64,000 nucleotides of DNA, taken from the NCBI GenBank assembly GCA_011390635.1, contig JAABSA010000016.1, positions 1 to 64,000 on the forward strand, written 5' to 3'. Made by a program: the position numbers and the translations under genes. Of this stretch, positions 27,995-37,414 are shown in pieces (within the stretch, counting starts at the first letter, position 1; the number at the start of each line of letters is the position of its first letter). The notes beneath the pieces are model-generated. The model did no database searches. It was not told the DNA's origin and worked only from the letters and a program-made list of their open reading frames with translations. This DNA is from Desulfotignum sp. Lineage in GTDB: Bacteria; Desulfobacterota; Desulfobacteria; Desulfobacterales; Desulfobacteraceae.

Positions 27995-29656
27995 ATGATC
28001 AAAAAAGCGTTTATCAATCTACCATTTAACTTGAAAATACTGTTTCCCATTTTCATTGTTCTCTCGTTTTCTCTGGCGATCGGCGGATATCTGATCAGCG
28101 ATTTTGTAAAAAAACAAATGACTGCGACCTACATGGATTCTGTGCAAACCCTGTCCCATTCAATCCAGGAAGGTGTCAAAGGCTCTCTGGAGAGGGGGCA
28201 GATGAAAAATTTTAAAAAACTACTCTCCGATCAGAAAAATATTAAGGGTGTATTGGATGTATCTCTTTATGACCGGCAGGGAAAAATCAACCTGTCATCT
28301 TCTGAACTTGATGCAGTTCCTGCCCATTTGCCGCCTGAAATATTCGACACGTTCGAATCATCGCTTGATCCGCTTCAGGTCATCGAAAACCATACTGTCC
28401 AGATGTATATCCCCCAAAGGGTATCTGCAGATTGTATTCGATGCCACCCCACCTGGAGCCTTGACAAACAAGGCGGCACCATCTCCCTGGTCTATGACCT
28501 GACAGATCTCCATAACGCCCTGGATAAGCAGCATTTTGTGCTGATCATCGGTATTGTTTTTTCCCTTGTTATTGTGAGTCTGTTTGTTCTTTTTATTGCA
28601 AGATCCATTACCAGACCAGTGGTCACCATGACTGAATCCATGGAAAAACTGGCCGCAGGTGATCTTGACGTCGAGATTCCTGCCCAGGGCCAGACAGATG
28701 AAATCGGCAAGATGGCCATGGCGGTTACAATTTTTCAGGAAAATGCAATTGAGAAAATCCAGCTCAAAGAAGAACAGGAAAAGACCAAAATCAGAAATGA
28801 AAAAGAACAAAAAGAGATGATGGAGAAGATGGCAGCATCCTTTCACTCAAGCATAGGAAAAGTGATAAACGCCATTTTAATTGCAGCCGGGGATCTGCAG
28901 GGATCTGCCCGTAAAATGAACGAGACTGCCGATAAAACCCACCAGCAGTCATCATCTGCTGCTGCCGCTGCCAAAGAGACATCGACAAATGTTCTCAGCG
29001 TGGCTTCTGCAACAGAGGAATTAACTGCTTCTGTCGGAGAGATAAGTGAACAGGTCACAAGCTCGTCTGCAATTGCACGAAATGCCGTTACAAAAGCACA
29101 GAGTACCAATGAAATGGTGGGAAGCCTGACCGCAGCCTCCCAGAAAATTGGTGATGTGGTCCAGTTGATCACAGACATTGCAAAACAAACAAACCTTCTG
29201 GCGTTGAATGCAACCATTGAAGCCACCAGGGCCGGAGAAGCCGGCAAGGGATTTGCTGTTGTTGCAAATGAGGTGAAAGAGCTGGCCAAACAGACAACAG
29301 CAGCCACCACGGAAATTGCGGAACATATCAACGGGATACAAAGCGCCACCCAGGGTGCGGTTTCTGCAATCAACGACATCACCGGGATCATTAACAAGAT
29401 TGACGAGATTGCAACAATCATTGCCGCTGCAGTAGAGGAGCAGTCTTCTGTCACCGGCGAAATTGCTGAAAGTACGAACCATGCGGCATCCGGCACCCAG
29501 GAGGTAACCCGGAGCATCACGATTGTTACCCAGGCCGCCAATGAAACCGGACACGCTGCCAGCCAGGTGCTGACGAACGTTGACGAACTGTTAAAACAGG
29601 CCGATGTTTTGCAGGAGGAAGTCGAAAAGTTCTTATCCCAGATCAAGCCGAGCTAA
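27995..29656 (+). CDS. Methyl-accepting chemotaxis protein with a periplasmic c-type haem (CXXCH) domain
   Basis: A 553-residue receptor. The ATG at 27995 is 8 nt after GAGG and is preferred over one 6 nt upstream. TM1 is about 14-34 and TM2 about 182-204. The periplasmic domain between them carries a single CIRCH at residues 147-151, a c-type haem attachment motif, in a setting like DUF3365/Tll0287-type redox domains (it is followed by TISLVYDL near the membrane). HAMP follows, then a coiled coil and a signalling domain with [21 protein letters not shown]. The haem could report redox state, or receive electrons from the hydrogenase encoded upstream. It is 16 nt upstream of cheA. The gap before it is AT-rich and may hold a promoter. 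Confidence 0.92.
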   Translation: MIKKAFINLPFNLKILFPIFIVLSFSLAIGGYLISDFVKKQMTATYMDSVQTLSHSIQEGVKGSLERGQMKNFKKLLSDQKNIKGVLDVSLYDRQGKINLSSSELDAVPAHLPPEIFDTFESSLDPLQVIENHTVQMYIPQRVSADCIRCHPTWSLDKQGGTISLVYDLTDLHNALDKQHFVLIIGIVFSLVIVSLFVLFIARSITRPVVTMTESMEKLAAGDLDVEIPAQGQTDEIGKMAMAVTIFQENAIEKIQLKEEQEKTKIRNEKEQKEMMEKMAASFHSSIGKVINAILIAAGDLQGSARKMNETADKTHQQSSSAAAAAKETSTNVLSVASATEELTASVGEISEQVTSSSAIARNAVTKAQSTNEMVGSLTAASQKIGDVVQLITDIAKQTNLLALNATIEATRAGEAGKGFAVVANEVKELAKQTTAATTEIAEHINGIQSATQGAVSAINDITGIINKIDEIATIIAAAVEEQSSVTGEIAESTNHAASGTQEVTRSITIVTQAANETGHAASQVLTNVDELLKQADVLQEEVEKFLSQIKPS

Positions 29657-29672
29657 GTAAAAAAGGAACAGC

Positions 29673-32600
29673 ATGGTTACTATTGAAGACAATGAAATTT
29701 TCAAAGATTTTATTGAAGAGTCACTGGATCACCTTGACGGTATTGAAGATGACCTGCTCAGCATAGAGGAAGCGGGAGTTACCTGTAACCAGGAGATTGT
29801 TAACAAGGTATTCAGGGCCGTACATACCATCAAGGGAGGCGCAGGATATCTGGGGCTTAAGAATGTCGAAGCACTGGCCCATCACAGTGAAAATGTAATG
29901 GGTAAAATTCGTGCCGGGGAGCTTTTCCCTTCTTCCGACATTATCTCGACACTGCTTGATGCCATGGACACCCTGTCAACCTTGATTCACCGCCATGAAA
30001 GTTCAAATGAAACCGATATTTCCAGCAACCTTACCGCCTTGAATGCAATTTGTCTTGAGGAGAATATTTCATCTCCTGCCCCTCCTTCCCATGTTTCATC
30101 TGAGAGTTCCTCCACCGTTTCAACTGATGAGAAACAAGTATCTGAAGACAATCCTGTTTCAGCATGCTCACCCTTGAAAGACCTTTTGGGTAAAGTAGAA
30201 CAATCAGTGCTGGATGCTTTGTTAAAACAGGGAAGTTTTCTGTATATTTTACAATACAACCTGTTAAAAGACAGTGAATCCAGGGAAAAATATTTTGCAG
30301 AAATCATGGAAGAACTCACAGAAACCGGAGATGTTTTAGCCACTAATATTAATGGTGACGATTCAGCTGAAATGATGCAAAAAAAGGATAACCTGCTCGT
30401 TGTTGTCTTTGCTACCATATTGGAAAATGAGCTGATGGGAGATTTTTTTGATATTGCTCCTGATCAGATTCAGCAGATTACCCCTGACGACCTGGAACAG
30501 GAGTTGCCTCCTGCAGCCGCCCCCCGGCAAGAGCAATCTGTTGAAACCAGTCCGGTTTCACGTCCATCTGTCTCCCCAGCAACAGCTCCTGTGAAAAAAA
30601 TAGAGAACACAAAAAAGACCCTGCCCAAAGATGCTCCGTCTAAACCGGAACAAAAACCCGACAACCTGCGGGTCAATGTCAAACTGCTGGACAGCCTGAT
30701 GACGCTGGCCGGTGAACTTGTTTTGACCAGAAACCAGCTGATCCAGGCAACAGCGTCCCGAAAGGTCAAAGGCATTGACAACATTTCCCAACGTCTCAAC
30801 CTGGTTACCTCAGAGCTTCAAGAAGCCATCATGAGTACCCGCATGCAGCCTGTGGGCAATGTCTTTCATAAATTCAAACGTATTGTCCGGGACCTTTCCA
30901 AAAACATTGGTAAAAAAATCGATCTCATTATCGAAGGAGAAGAGGTTGAACTGGACAAAACCATTATTGAATCCATAGGTGATCCGCTGACGCATCTGGT
31001 CAGGAATGCGGTTGACCATGGTATTGAAAAGCCTGGTGTGCGTATTGCAGCCGGAAAGCAGGAAACAGGTACGTTGCGCATAACAGCCTATCATGAAGGC
31101 GGTCAGGTCATGATTGCCATTGAAGATGACGGCGCCGGTATCAATATTGAACGGGTTAAGGAGAAGGTTTTGACCATGGGATTGCGCGAAGCCTCTGCCC
31201 TGGATGAATTGAGTGATAAAGAAATTGCAAATCTCATCTTTTTGCCCGGCATGTCAACCGCAAAAGAGATCACTGACATTTCCGGCCGGGGAGTCGGGAT
31301 GGATGTGGTGAATACAAACATATCCAAAGTCGGCGGGACTGTCGATATTGACACGATGCCGGGCAAAGGGTCCATCATTACGATCAAACTGCCCTTGACC
31401 CTGGCAATCATACCCAGTTTGATTGTTGCAGTGCAGGAAGAGCGGTATGCGATTCCGCAGGTCAATATGGTAGAGCTGGTGAGAATTCCAGCAGCAAAGG
31501 TCAAGGAACGGATTGAAAAAATCAATTCTGCCATTGTGATGCGCCTGAGAGGGGAGCTTTTGCCGCTGATCAAGCTGACGGATGTCCTTGGCATTAAAGA
31601 CCGATATTACGTATCGGACGAGACTGGTGAGCAGTTTTTGGACAGACGGACGCTCACAGAAGATCGACGGCAGGCGCAATTTGCCGAAACCGCCCGGCAG
31701 GTTGATACAGAAAACCTGTCTTTTGACCCGGAACAACGTGCTTCTGTAGACAGGCGAACCAGCCCGATGAGCGCCTATAACATTCTGGTGGTCTCTGTCG
31801 GAGACTATCATTATGGTCTAATTGTAGACCAGGTGCTTGATTCTGAAGAGATCGTCGTCAAACCCGTCGGCACCCATTTGCGTGACTGCGAGTGCTACGC
31901 GGGCGCATCTGTTCAGGGTGACGGCAAAGTGGCGCTTATTTTAGATATCATCGGCATCAGCAATGTCATGAACCTGCGAACCGTTTCAAAATCTGTGCAG
32001 GAGCAGGCCCTTCAGAGAGCTGAGAGTAAAATATTGAAGGACACCCAGTCTTTTCTGCTCGCCTGTAATGCACCTGACGAGCAGATTGCCATACCTTTGG
32101 ACCTGATTTCAAGAATCGAATCGTGTAAGATAAAAGAGATCAAAATCACCGGGGGTCGAAAAAATATTCAATACCGCGGCGGCCCCCTCCCCTTGTTCAG
32201 TATTGATGAAGTTGCCGATGTCGGTTCACCTGGTACAGACGGCCCAACCTGCTATATTATTGTCTTTTCCATAAGCGGCAAGGAGGTCGGCATTATTGTG
32301 TCGGAGATCATCGATATCATCAGCGGAACCTTTATGATCGATGAAATGACCCACAAGCAGCCGGGAATTATGGGTTCAGCCATTATTAACGACGAAATTA
32401 CGCTGCTGGTAGATCTTTACGGGGTCATTGACACCATTATGCCGGAATGGACAAAAGCAGTAAAATCCAAAGTTACAGAGGACAGTCCAGCAAATATTCT
32501 GGTGGTTGAAGATTCCCCTTTCTTTCTCAACCAGGTTGTGTCGTTCCTCTCCGAGATCGGTTATAAACCCCTGACAGCCACTGACGGGGTACAGGGACTG

Positions 32601-32846
32601 GAGGTATTGAACAGGGAAAAAATTGATATCGTTCTGACCGATATTGAAATGCCCAATATGAATGGGCTGGAGATGGCCAGAAAGATACGCGCCGATGAGC
32701 GGTTCAAGAATTTGCCCATTATCGCAGTCACAAGTCTGGCCGGAGATGCTGCAGAAAAAGAAGGGCTGGATGCCGGTATTAATGATTACCTGGTAAAACT
32801 GGACCGTGAGAAAATAATTGCCTGCGTCAGAAAGTATCTTGTATAA
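29673..32846 (+). CDS. cheA: CheA-receiver hybrid kinase with two CheW-like domains
   Basis: A 1057-residue kinase. P1 at 1-110 has His51 in HTIKGGAGYL. A long acidic, low-complexity linker of about 200 residues follows. P3 lies about 328-420, and HATPase about 430-600 (HLVRNAVDHGIE, DDGAGIN, GRGVGMDVV). The first CheW-like domain, about 600-775, is interrupted by a charged insert rich in DRR near 650-690. A second CheW-like domain spans about 785-915 and a receiver about 935-1055 carries Asp near 989 in IVLTDIEMPNMNG. Such fusions occur in alternative chemosensory systems. The ATG follows AAGGAAC. It is the central kinase of the hydrogenase-linked cluster. Confidence 0.95.
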   Translation: MVTIEDNEIFKDFIEESLDHLDGIEDDLLSIEEAGVTCNQEIVNKVFRAVHTIKGGAGYLGLKNVEALAHHSENVMGKIRAGELFPSSDIISTLLDAMDTLSTLIHRHESSNETDISSNLTALNAICLEENISSPAPPSHVSSESSSTVSTDEKQVSEDNPVSACSPLKDLLGKVEQSVLDALLKQGSFLYILQYNLLKDSESREKYFAEIMEELTETGDVLATNINGDDSAEMMQKKDNLLVVVFATILENELMGDFFDIAPDQIQQITPDDLEQELPPAAAPRQEQSVETSPVSRPSVSPATAPVKKIENTKKTLPKDAPSKPEQKPDNLRVNVKLLDSLMTLAGELVLTRNQLIQATASRKVKGIDNISQRLNLVTSELQEAIMSTRMQPVGNVFHKFKRIVRDLSKNIGKKIDLIIEGEEVELDKTIIESIGDPLTHLVRNAVDHGIEKPGVRIAAGKQETGTLRITAYHEGGQVMIAIEDDGAGINIERVKEKVLTMGLREASALDELSDKEIANLIFLPGMSTAKEITDISGRGVGMDVVNTNISKVGGTVDIDTMPGKGSIITIKLPLTLAIIPSLIVAVQEERYAIPQVNMVELVRIPAAKVKERIEKINSAIVMRLRGELLPLIKLTDVLGIKDRYYVSDETGEQFLDRRTLTEDRRQAQFAETARQVDTENLSFDPEQRASVDRRTSPMSAYNILVVSVGDYHYGLIVDQVLDSEEIVVKPVGTHLRDCECYAGASVQGDGKVALILDIIGISNVMNLRTVSKSVQEQALQRAESKILKDTQSFLLACNAPDEQIAIPLDLISRIESCKIKEIKITGGRKNIQYRGGPLPLFSIDEVADVGSPGTDGPTCYIIVFSISGKEVGIIVSEIIDIISGTFMIDEMTHKQPGIMGSAIINDEITLLVDLYGVIDTIMPEWTKAVKSKVTEDSPANILVVEDSPFFLNQVVSFLSEIGYKPLTATDGVQGLEVLNREKIDIVLTDIEMPNMNGLEMARKIRADERFKNLPIIAVTSLAGDAAEKEGLDAGINDYLVKLDREKIIACVRKYLV

Positions 32847-32889
32847 GGCAGCAGGCTCTGAGACACAATATGTTAACAGAGAGTAAACA

Positions 32890-33333
32890 ATGATGAATGC
32901 AGCTACCGAAAGCCCGGACGTGGAACTCGCCCTTTTTCAAATCGGAGAGATGCTCTGCGGACTTGACACACGCCACGTACAGGAAATCAACCATAATTTT
33001 GAAATCACCCCTGTTCACAGGGCGCCTGATTATGTCCGGGGTGTGATCAACCTTCGCGGTGAAATTGTCACTGTCATTGATCTGCACGAAAAATTCAGCA
33101 TTCCCCCCAGTGAAGTCCATGATGACACCCAGGTTGTGGTTGTCCGTTATGAAGAGGAGTGCATTGCACTGCTGGTGGATACTATTTACGATGTTGTGAA
33201 TGCACACCAATCCGATATTTCCACGCCGCCGTCAAATGTCGACGGGATCAGTGGTTCATTTATCAGCTGCATCTATCGCATGGAAAAAAATCTGGTGGTT
33301 GTTCTTGACCTGGAAGAGCTGCTCAAAAAATAA
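32890..33333 (+). CDS. cheW: CheW coupling protein of the hydrogenase-linked array
   Basis: A 147-residue CheW with the core VELALFQIGEMLCGLDTRHVQEI and YVRGVINLRGEIVTVIDLHEKF. It is clearly divergent from the two near-identical CheW proteins at 5001 and 41049, which fits membership of a separate array with the CheA at 29673. It lies 43 nt after cheA and 8 nt before cheB. Two ATG codons stand in tandem at the start; the first is taken. Confidence 0.95.
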   Translation: MMNAATESPDVELALFQIGEMLCGLDTRHVQEINHNFEITPVHRAPDYVRGVINLRGEIVTVIDLHEKFSIPPSEVHDDTQVVVVRYEEECIALLVDTIYDVVNAHQSDISTPPSNVDGISGSFISCIYRMEKNLVVVLDLEELLKK

Positions 33334-33341
33334 AGGCACAG

Positions 33342-34427
33342 ATGCCCAAACCCTTATTACGAGTCCTGGTGGTTGATGATTCTGTCTTGTACAGGAAAGT
33401 TCTGTCAGAGGTTCTTTCCAGTATTCCAGGTGTTGAAGTTGTCGGAACGGCAACCGACGGCAAAGTTGCGCTGGCAAAAATTGGTCAGCTGAAACCGGAC
33501 ATGCTGACCCTGGACTTTGACATGCCGGAACTGGACGGACTGATGGTCTTGGAACGTGTCAGGGCAGATCATCCTGATCTGAAGACGGTTATGGTTTCGA
33601 CCCATACAAAAAAAGGTGCTGATATAACGGTAAAAGCGCTTGAACTTGGTGCTTTGACCTTTATCACCAAACCCGGGACGGTAACCCCGCTGGAAAGCAA
33701 AACAGTTCTTTTCGAGCAGTTAGCCCCTGTTGTAAAAGAGATCAGGGACCAGATACGCCCCTCACAACATCCGGTCAACACAGACCGGGCCATATCACAG
33801 CCTTTTACCACGGACGCTGCGCTAAGAACAACGACCTCCCGGGCAGGAAGCGGACGTATCCAGATCGTTGCCATCGGTATCTCCACAGGCGGCCCCAAAG
33901 CCTTGACAGAACTTATTCCCTGTCTTCCCGAAGCATTGCGGATCCCTGTTGTCATTGTTCAACACATGCCGTCAGACTTTACTGCAGCATTGGCAAGATC
34001 ACTTGATCAAAAAAGCGCTGTGAAAGTCGTGGAGGCTGAGAATAATATGGCGCTTACGCGCGGCACTGTTTTTATTGCCCCGGGCGGCAGACAGATGAAA
34101 GTTGTAACGGTTTGTGGAAAATCCATGCTTGAAGTCAATGATGATCCGCCGGAGAATCACTGTCAGCCTTCGGTGGACTATTTGTTCCGGTCCATATCAA
34201 AAGTGTATGGAAAACATGCCCTTGGCATCATCATGACCGGTATGGGATCTGACGGGGTTCTCGGCTTGCGGTTGATGAAACGGCTGGGCGCCCGGGTGAT
34301 TGCCCAGGACAGGCAAAGCTGTGTGGTTTTCGGCATGCCGGGTGAGGCCATTAATGCCGGTGTGGTTGACCGTGTTGTGCCGCTTAACCAGATTGCAGCT
34401 GAGATTTTACAGCGGGTCGGGGTATGA
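33342..34427 (+). CDS. cheB: CheB methylesterase of the hydrogenase-linked array
   Basis: A 361-residue CheB with an N-terminal receiver (VLVVDDSVLYRK, Asp in LTLDFDMPELDG) and a C-terminal esterase carrying Ser in IGISTGGP, His in VQHMPSDF and Asp in GMGSDGVLG. It removes receptor methyl groups for adaptation. AAAGG lies 6 nt before the ATG. The stop codon overlaps the start of cheR by 4 nt, so esterase and methyltransferase are made together, unlike in the first chemotaxis operon. Confidence 0.96.
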   Translation: MPKPLLRVLVVDDSVLYRKVLSEVLSSIPGVEVVGTATDGKVALAKIGQLKPDMLTLDFDMPELDGLMVLERVRADHPDLKTVMVSTHTKKGADITVKALELGALTFITKPGTVTPLESKTVLFEQLAPVVKEIRDQIRPSQHPVNTDRAISQPFTTDAALRTTTSRAGSGRIQIVAIGISTGGPKALTELIPCLPEALRIPVVIVQHMPSDFTAALARSLDQKSAVKVVEAENNMALTRGTVFIAPGGRQMKVVTVCGKSMLEVNDDPPENHCQPSVDYLFRSISKVYGKHALGIIMTGMGSDGVLGLRLMKRLGARVIAQDRQSCVVFGMPGEAINAGVVDRVVPLNQIAAEILQRVGV

Positions 34428-35242
34428 AGATACCCATTAAAGCGCTGATGGAGCTGGCCGTTATCGTCCACAGCCACAGTGGTATCGTTCTGAAGAAAAA
34501 CAAAGCCTATCTGATTGAAGACAGACTGCAACCCCTTATGGAAGAATATTGCCTTTCTTCTTTTGACGACCTGATTGCCAAAGCAAAGACATCATCACAA
34601 TTGACCGGCCATATCGTGGATCGAATGACCACAAACGAAACCTCTTTTTTTCGCGATAAGCGGCCCTTTGTCCTCTTAAAAGAAAAGTTACTGCCGGACT
34701 GGCAGGCCAACCAGAGACAGAAACGCAGTCAGTTGAACATCTGGAGTTGTGCATGCGCAACCGGCCAGGAAGTGTATTCCATTGCCATAACCCTTATGGA
34801 GTATTTCAAAGGAAATTTTTCCAGCCATACTGTCAAAATCAAAGCCTCTGATATCTCAGATTCCGCCATCGTAAAAGCAAGCCGCGGCCTTTACTCCAAT
34901 TATGAAGTCAGCCGGGGGTTGAGCGATGCTCACTTGAATAGATATTTTACCCGGGAAGACCCATACTGGAAAATAAAAGATGAATTGAGGAGCATGGCGT
35001 ATTTTGAAAAACTGAACCTGCTGCAGCCGAAAATTGAATATGGAAAATTTGATATCATTTTTTGCCGGAATGTGGCGATATATTTCAGTAAAGCAGACCG
35101 CCAGAGACTGTTTCAAAACCTGTCAGCCTGCTTGAATGACAACGGCGTCCTGATCATCGGCGCCACTGAAACGCTGTTTGATATCAATGAACAATTAAAA
35201 CGGGTGGATTGCGGCGGCACGGCATATTATTGTCACAAATAG
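34424..35242 (+). CDS. cheR: CheR chemoreceptor methyltransferase
   Basis: A 272-residue CheR with the N-terminal helical domain and a SAM-binding domain showing TTNETSFFRD, WSCACATGQEVYSIAI, KASDISDSAI and FCRNVAIYF. It methylates receptor glutamates. It is the only CheR in the window, so it may also serve receptors of the other arrays, two of which end in DFKNF, a possible CheR/CheB docking tail; the two receptors of its own operon have no such tail. It ends the plus-strand operon. The convergent gene begins 55 nt beyond. Confidence 0.96.
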   Translation: MKIPIKALMELAVIVHSHSGIVLKKNKAYLIEDRLQPLMEEYCLSSFDDLIAKAKTSSQLTGHIVDRMTTNETSFFRDKRPFVLLKEKLLPDWQANQRQKRSQLNIWSCACATGQEVYSIAITLMEYFKGNFSSHTVKIKASDISDSAIVKASRGLYSNYEVSRGLSDAHLNRYFTREDPYWKIKDELRSMAYFEKLNLLQPKIEYGKFDIIFCRNVAIYFSKADRQRLFQNLSACLNDNGVLIIGATETLFDINEQLKRVDCGGTAYYCHK

Positions 35243-35297
35243 CCATTCTGCTGCAGGACATATCCTCCTTTGCCGCAGTTCTCATTCAACGCGGATA

Positions 35298-36179
35298 TCA
35301 GCCCAGTATGGCAGAGACCCGTTCGATAAGCTGCTCCGGCTCAACCGGTTTTACCAGATATCCTGATACTTTTAATTGTTTTGCTTTGATAATTTCATCT
35401 TTTCTGGAGCTTGAAGAAAGAATAATAAATTTTGAATTACCATCAAATTCTCTGATTTTTTCAATGGCTTCAAAACCACCCATTTCAGGCATATTAATAT
35501 CCATGAGTGTTAAATGGGGAGTAAATGTTCGATAAACTCTTGCTCCCACTTCACCATTTTCCGCCTCTTTGATCACAGCGCCTTCTGCAACAAGAATCTG
35601 GGAGATAATATTGCGCATGACTCTTGAATCATCAACAAGCAGTATTTTTCTGCCCTTGATGTTCTTTTCCGCTTTTTCATCGAAATATACTCTTAAAATA
35701 ATCTGTTCCGTTGACTTTTCTGCTTCTGTTTCCGCAACATCAAGGCTGATGATATACCCCTGCAAAGACTTTGAAGCGGCACTTTTGTAACTTTTCTTGT
35801 AAACAGGGGTGCCGAATTTCACTTTCAAACCGATACTGTCCCAGTCTGATATGGTTCGTCCAACCACTACATTTAAAAATTCATTCAGCAGATCGGTGGA
35901 ATCATCACCGATTTCTGTAAGTTTTCCCATTCCAAGTCTTTCTGCAATCGCAGAAGCAAGTTTTAAGGCATCCTGAACGCTGTTAAATGTCAGGACAAAT
36001 TCCCCTTCAACCTTTTTGTCATAGTCGGTATAGGATATAATATGAGCAAATTGTAAAATATTCTTTTCCTTGAGAACCTGTCTTTTTTCTGAACCTGTAA
36101 CCTTCAGGCGGGTCATTTGCTCTATGCTTGATTTATAGGCATCAATCAAAATATTGATGTGTTCATTGAACTGGGTCAT
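35298..36179 (-). CDS. CheX-like phosphatase fused to a receiver domain
   Basis: A 293-residue protein. The start at 36179 (MTQFNEHINILIDAYKSS) follows GGAGA. The N-terminal about 165 residues resemble CheX, with the E-x2-N catalytic pattern in NEFLNVVVG. The C-terminal receiver (about 170-290) has ILLVDDSRVMRN, Asp in LTLMDINMPEMGG and Lys in YLVKPVE. A phosphatase and its substrate-type domain in one chain could self-limit phosphate flow or act as a phosphate sink. It is convergent with cheR, transcribed from its own minus-strand promoter region at 36180-36240 (TTGATA and an AT-rich -10 are visible). Confidence 0.85.
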   Translation of the reverse strand: MTQFNEHINILIDAYKSSIEQMTRLKVTGSEKRQVLKEKNILQFAHIISYTDYDKKVEGEFVLTFNSVQDALKLASAIAERLGMGKLTEIGDDSTDLLNEFLNVVVGRTISDWDSIGLKVKFGTPVYKKSYKSAASKSLQGYIISLDVAETEAEKSTEQIILRVYFDEKAEKNIKGRKILLVDDSRVMRNIISQILVAEGAVIKEAENGEVGARVYRTFTPHLTLMDINMPEMGGFEAIEKIREFDGNSKFIILSSSSRKDEIIKAKQLKVSGYLVKPVEPEQLIERVSAILG

Positions 36180-36360
36180 AACGTCTCCAAACGTGTAGTC
36201 AAAATATATACTTTTACAGAAAATGCTGTTTTTTATCAAGTGATAATTCCAGCGCCGGATATTTGCCATAAGCATGACAGGTTTTCGACCATTCGCTCCA
36301 GCACTCTGTCTCCGGCCCCGCCCGTGGTGGCAATCTTCTGTTTTAATCCCCTGCCATCTT

Positions 36361-37389
36361 TCAGTCGCCGTTTAAATCAATACTCGGATAATATTTTTGT
36401 ACACATTCTTCGCAGATGCCGTGACTGAACTCTGCATCTGAATACTCATGGATATACGCTTCCATCTGCTTCCAGTATCCTTTGTCATCCCGAATCTTTT
36501 TGCAGTGCATGCAGATGGGAAGCAGGCCTGTCAGGGTTTTGATCTTGGACAGGGCGGTTTCCAGCTCCATGGTCCGTTCTTTGACCCGTGTTTCCAGTTG
36601 ATCATGGGATTTTTTAATTTCAGCCTGGTGCTGCTGTATCGCATGGGACATTGTTTCCATATTGCGGGCCAGATCGCCCAGTTCATCATGGGAGCTGACA
36701 TCGATTTGTTTGACATGCCTGCCCTTTGCAATGGCAGAAGCGCTGCTGATTATAATTCTGACAGGTGTTGCGAAAAATTTGTTGAATATGATCAGAATCA
36801 TGGCGATGGATAAAATCGAACAGATGCCTGCAATGCCGATGGTGGCATTTCGAATTTGCCTTTCCGCACCACGCACCAGCTGATCCTCCATGGCAAAAAA
36901 TATCACCCAGTCCCACGGGGCGAACTGCCGGGCCACATACAATTTTTCAGCACCTGCTTCCTCTGCCCGGCCGGCATATTCAGATGCAGAACCGTCTGCA
37001 GAGTCAGTACGTATCTTTTTTGCAGCAGGTCCCCACACCGATGCCATCACATCCGGATCTGTTCCGGTGGAACAAAAAACCAGTCGTCCGGTGCCGTCCA
37101 TGATAAACAGATGGGATCTGTCCGGCAGGTTGATGTTTTCAGCTGTTTGGAAAACATTTTTTTTATATTCAGAAACAAAGGAATCAATGGTATCCAGACC
37201 GTTCTTCACCAGGAGCTGATGGTGCCTTTCTATATCCGGCACATATGCATCCATGATGGTATTCATATACAAAAATGTTGACTGGTGAATGCTCTCCTTT
37301 GCTTTTTTGATGGACCAGGTGCCCAGTACAAAAATACCCAATAACACCAAAGGGATGATACTGAGGGTGATCTTTGTCTGAAATTTCAT
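36361..37389 (-). CDS. Cache/HAMP membrane sensor with C-terminal Cys-rich domain and no enzymatic output
   Basis: A 342-residue protein from ATG 37389 (MKFQTKITLSIIP). TM1 is about 8-25. A periplasmic single-Cache-like domain follows (MDGTGRLVFCSTGTDP, ARQFAPWDWVIFFAMED), with TM2 about 192-215, then HAMP and a coiled coil. The last about 55 residues hold CMHCKKIRDDKGYW and HGICEECVQKYYP, two CxxC pairs that look like a zinc ribbon. No kinase, cyclase or MCP domain is present. The same tail ends the response regulator at 54796. It is 25 nt after a periplasmic binding-protein gene, its probable partner in ligand detection. The output mechanism is unknown. Confidence 0.8.
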   Translation of the reverse strand: MKFQTKITLSIIPLVLLGIFVLGTWSIKKAKESIHQSTFLYMNTIMDAYVPDIERHHQLLVKNGLDTIDSFVSEYKKNVFQTAENINLPDRSHLFIMDGTGRLVFCSTGTDPDVMASVWGPAAKKIRTDSADGSASEYAGRAEEAGAEKLYVARQFAPWDWVIFFAMEDQLVRGAERQIRNATIGIAGICSILSIAMILIIFNKFFATPVRIIISSASAIAKGRHVKQIDVSSHDELGDLARNMETMSHAIQQHQAEIKKSHDQLETRVKERTMELETALSKIKTLTGLLPICMHCKKIRDDKGYWKQMEAYIHEYSDAEFSHGICEECVQKYYPSIDLNGD

Positions 37390-37414
37390 GGATGTTATTG
37401 CCTTTTTGCAGTTA

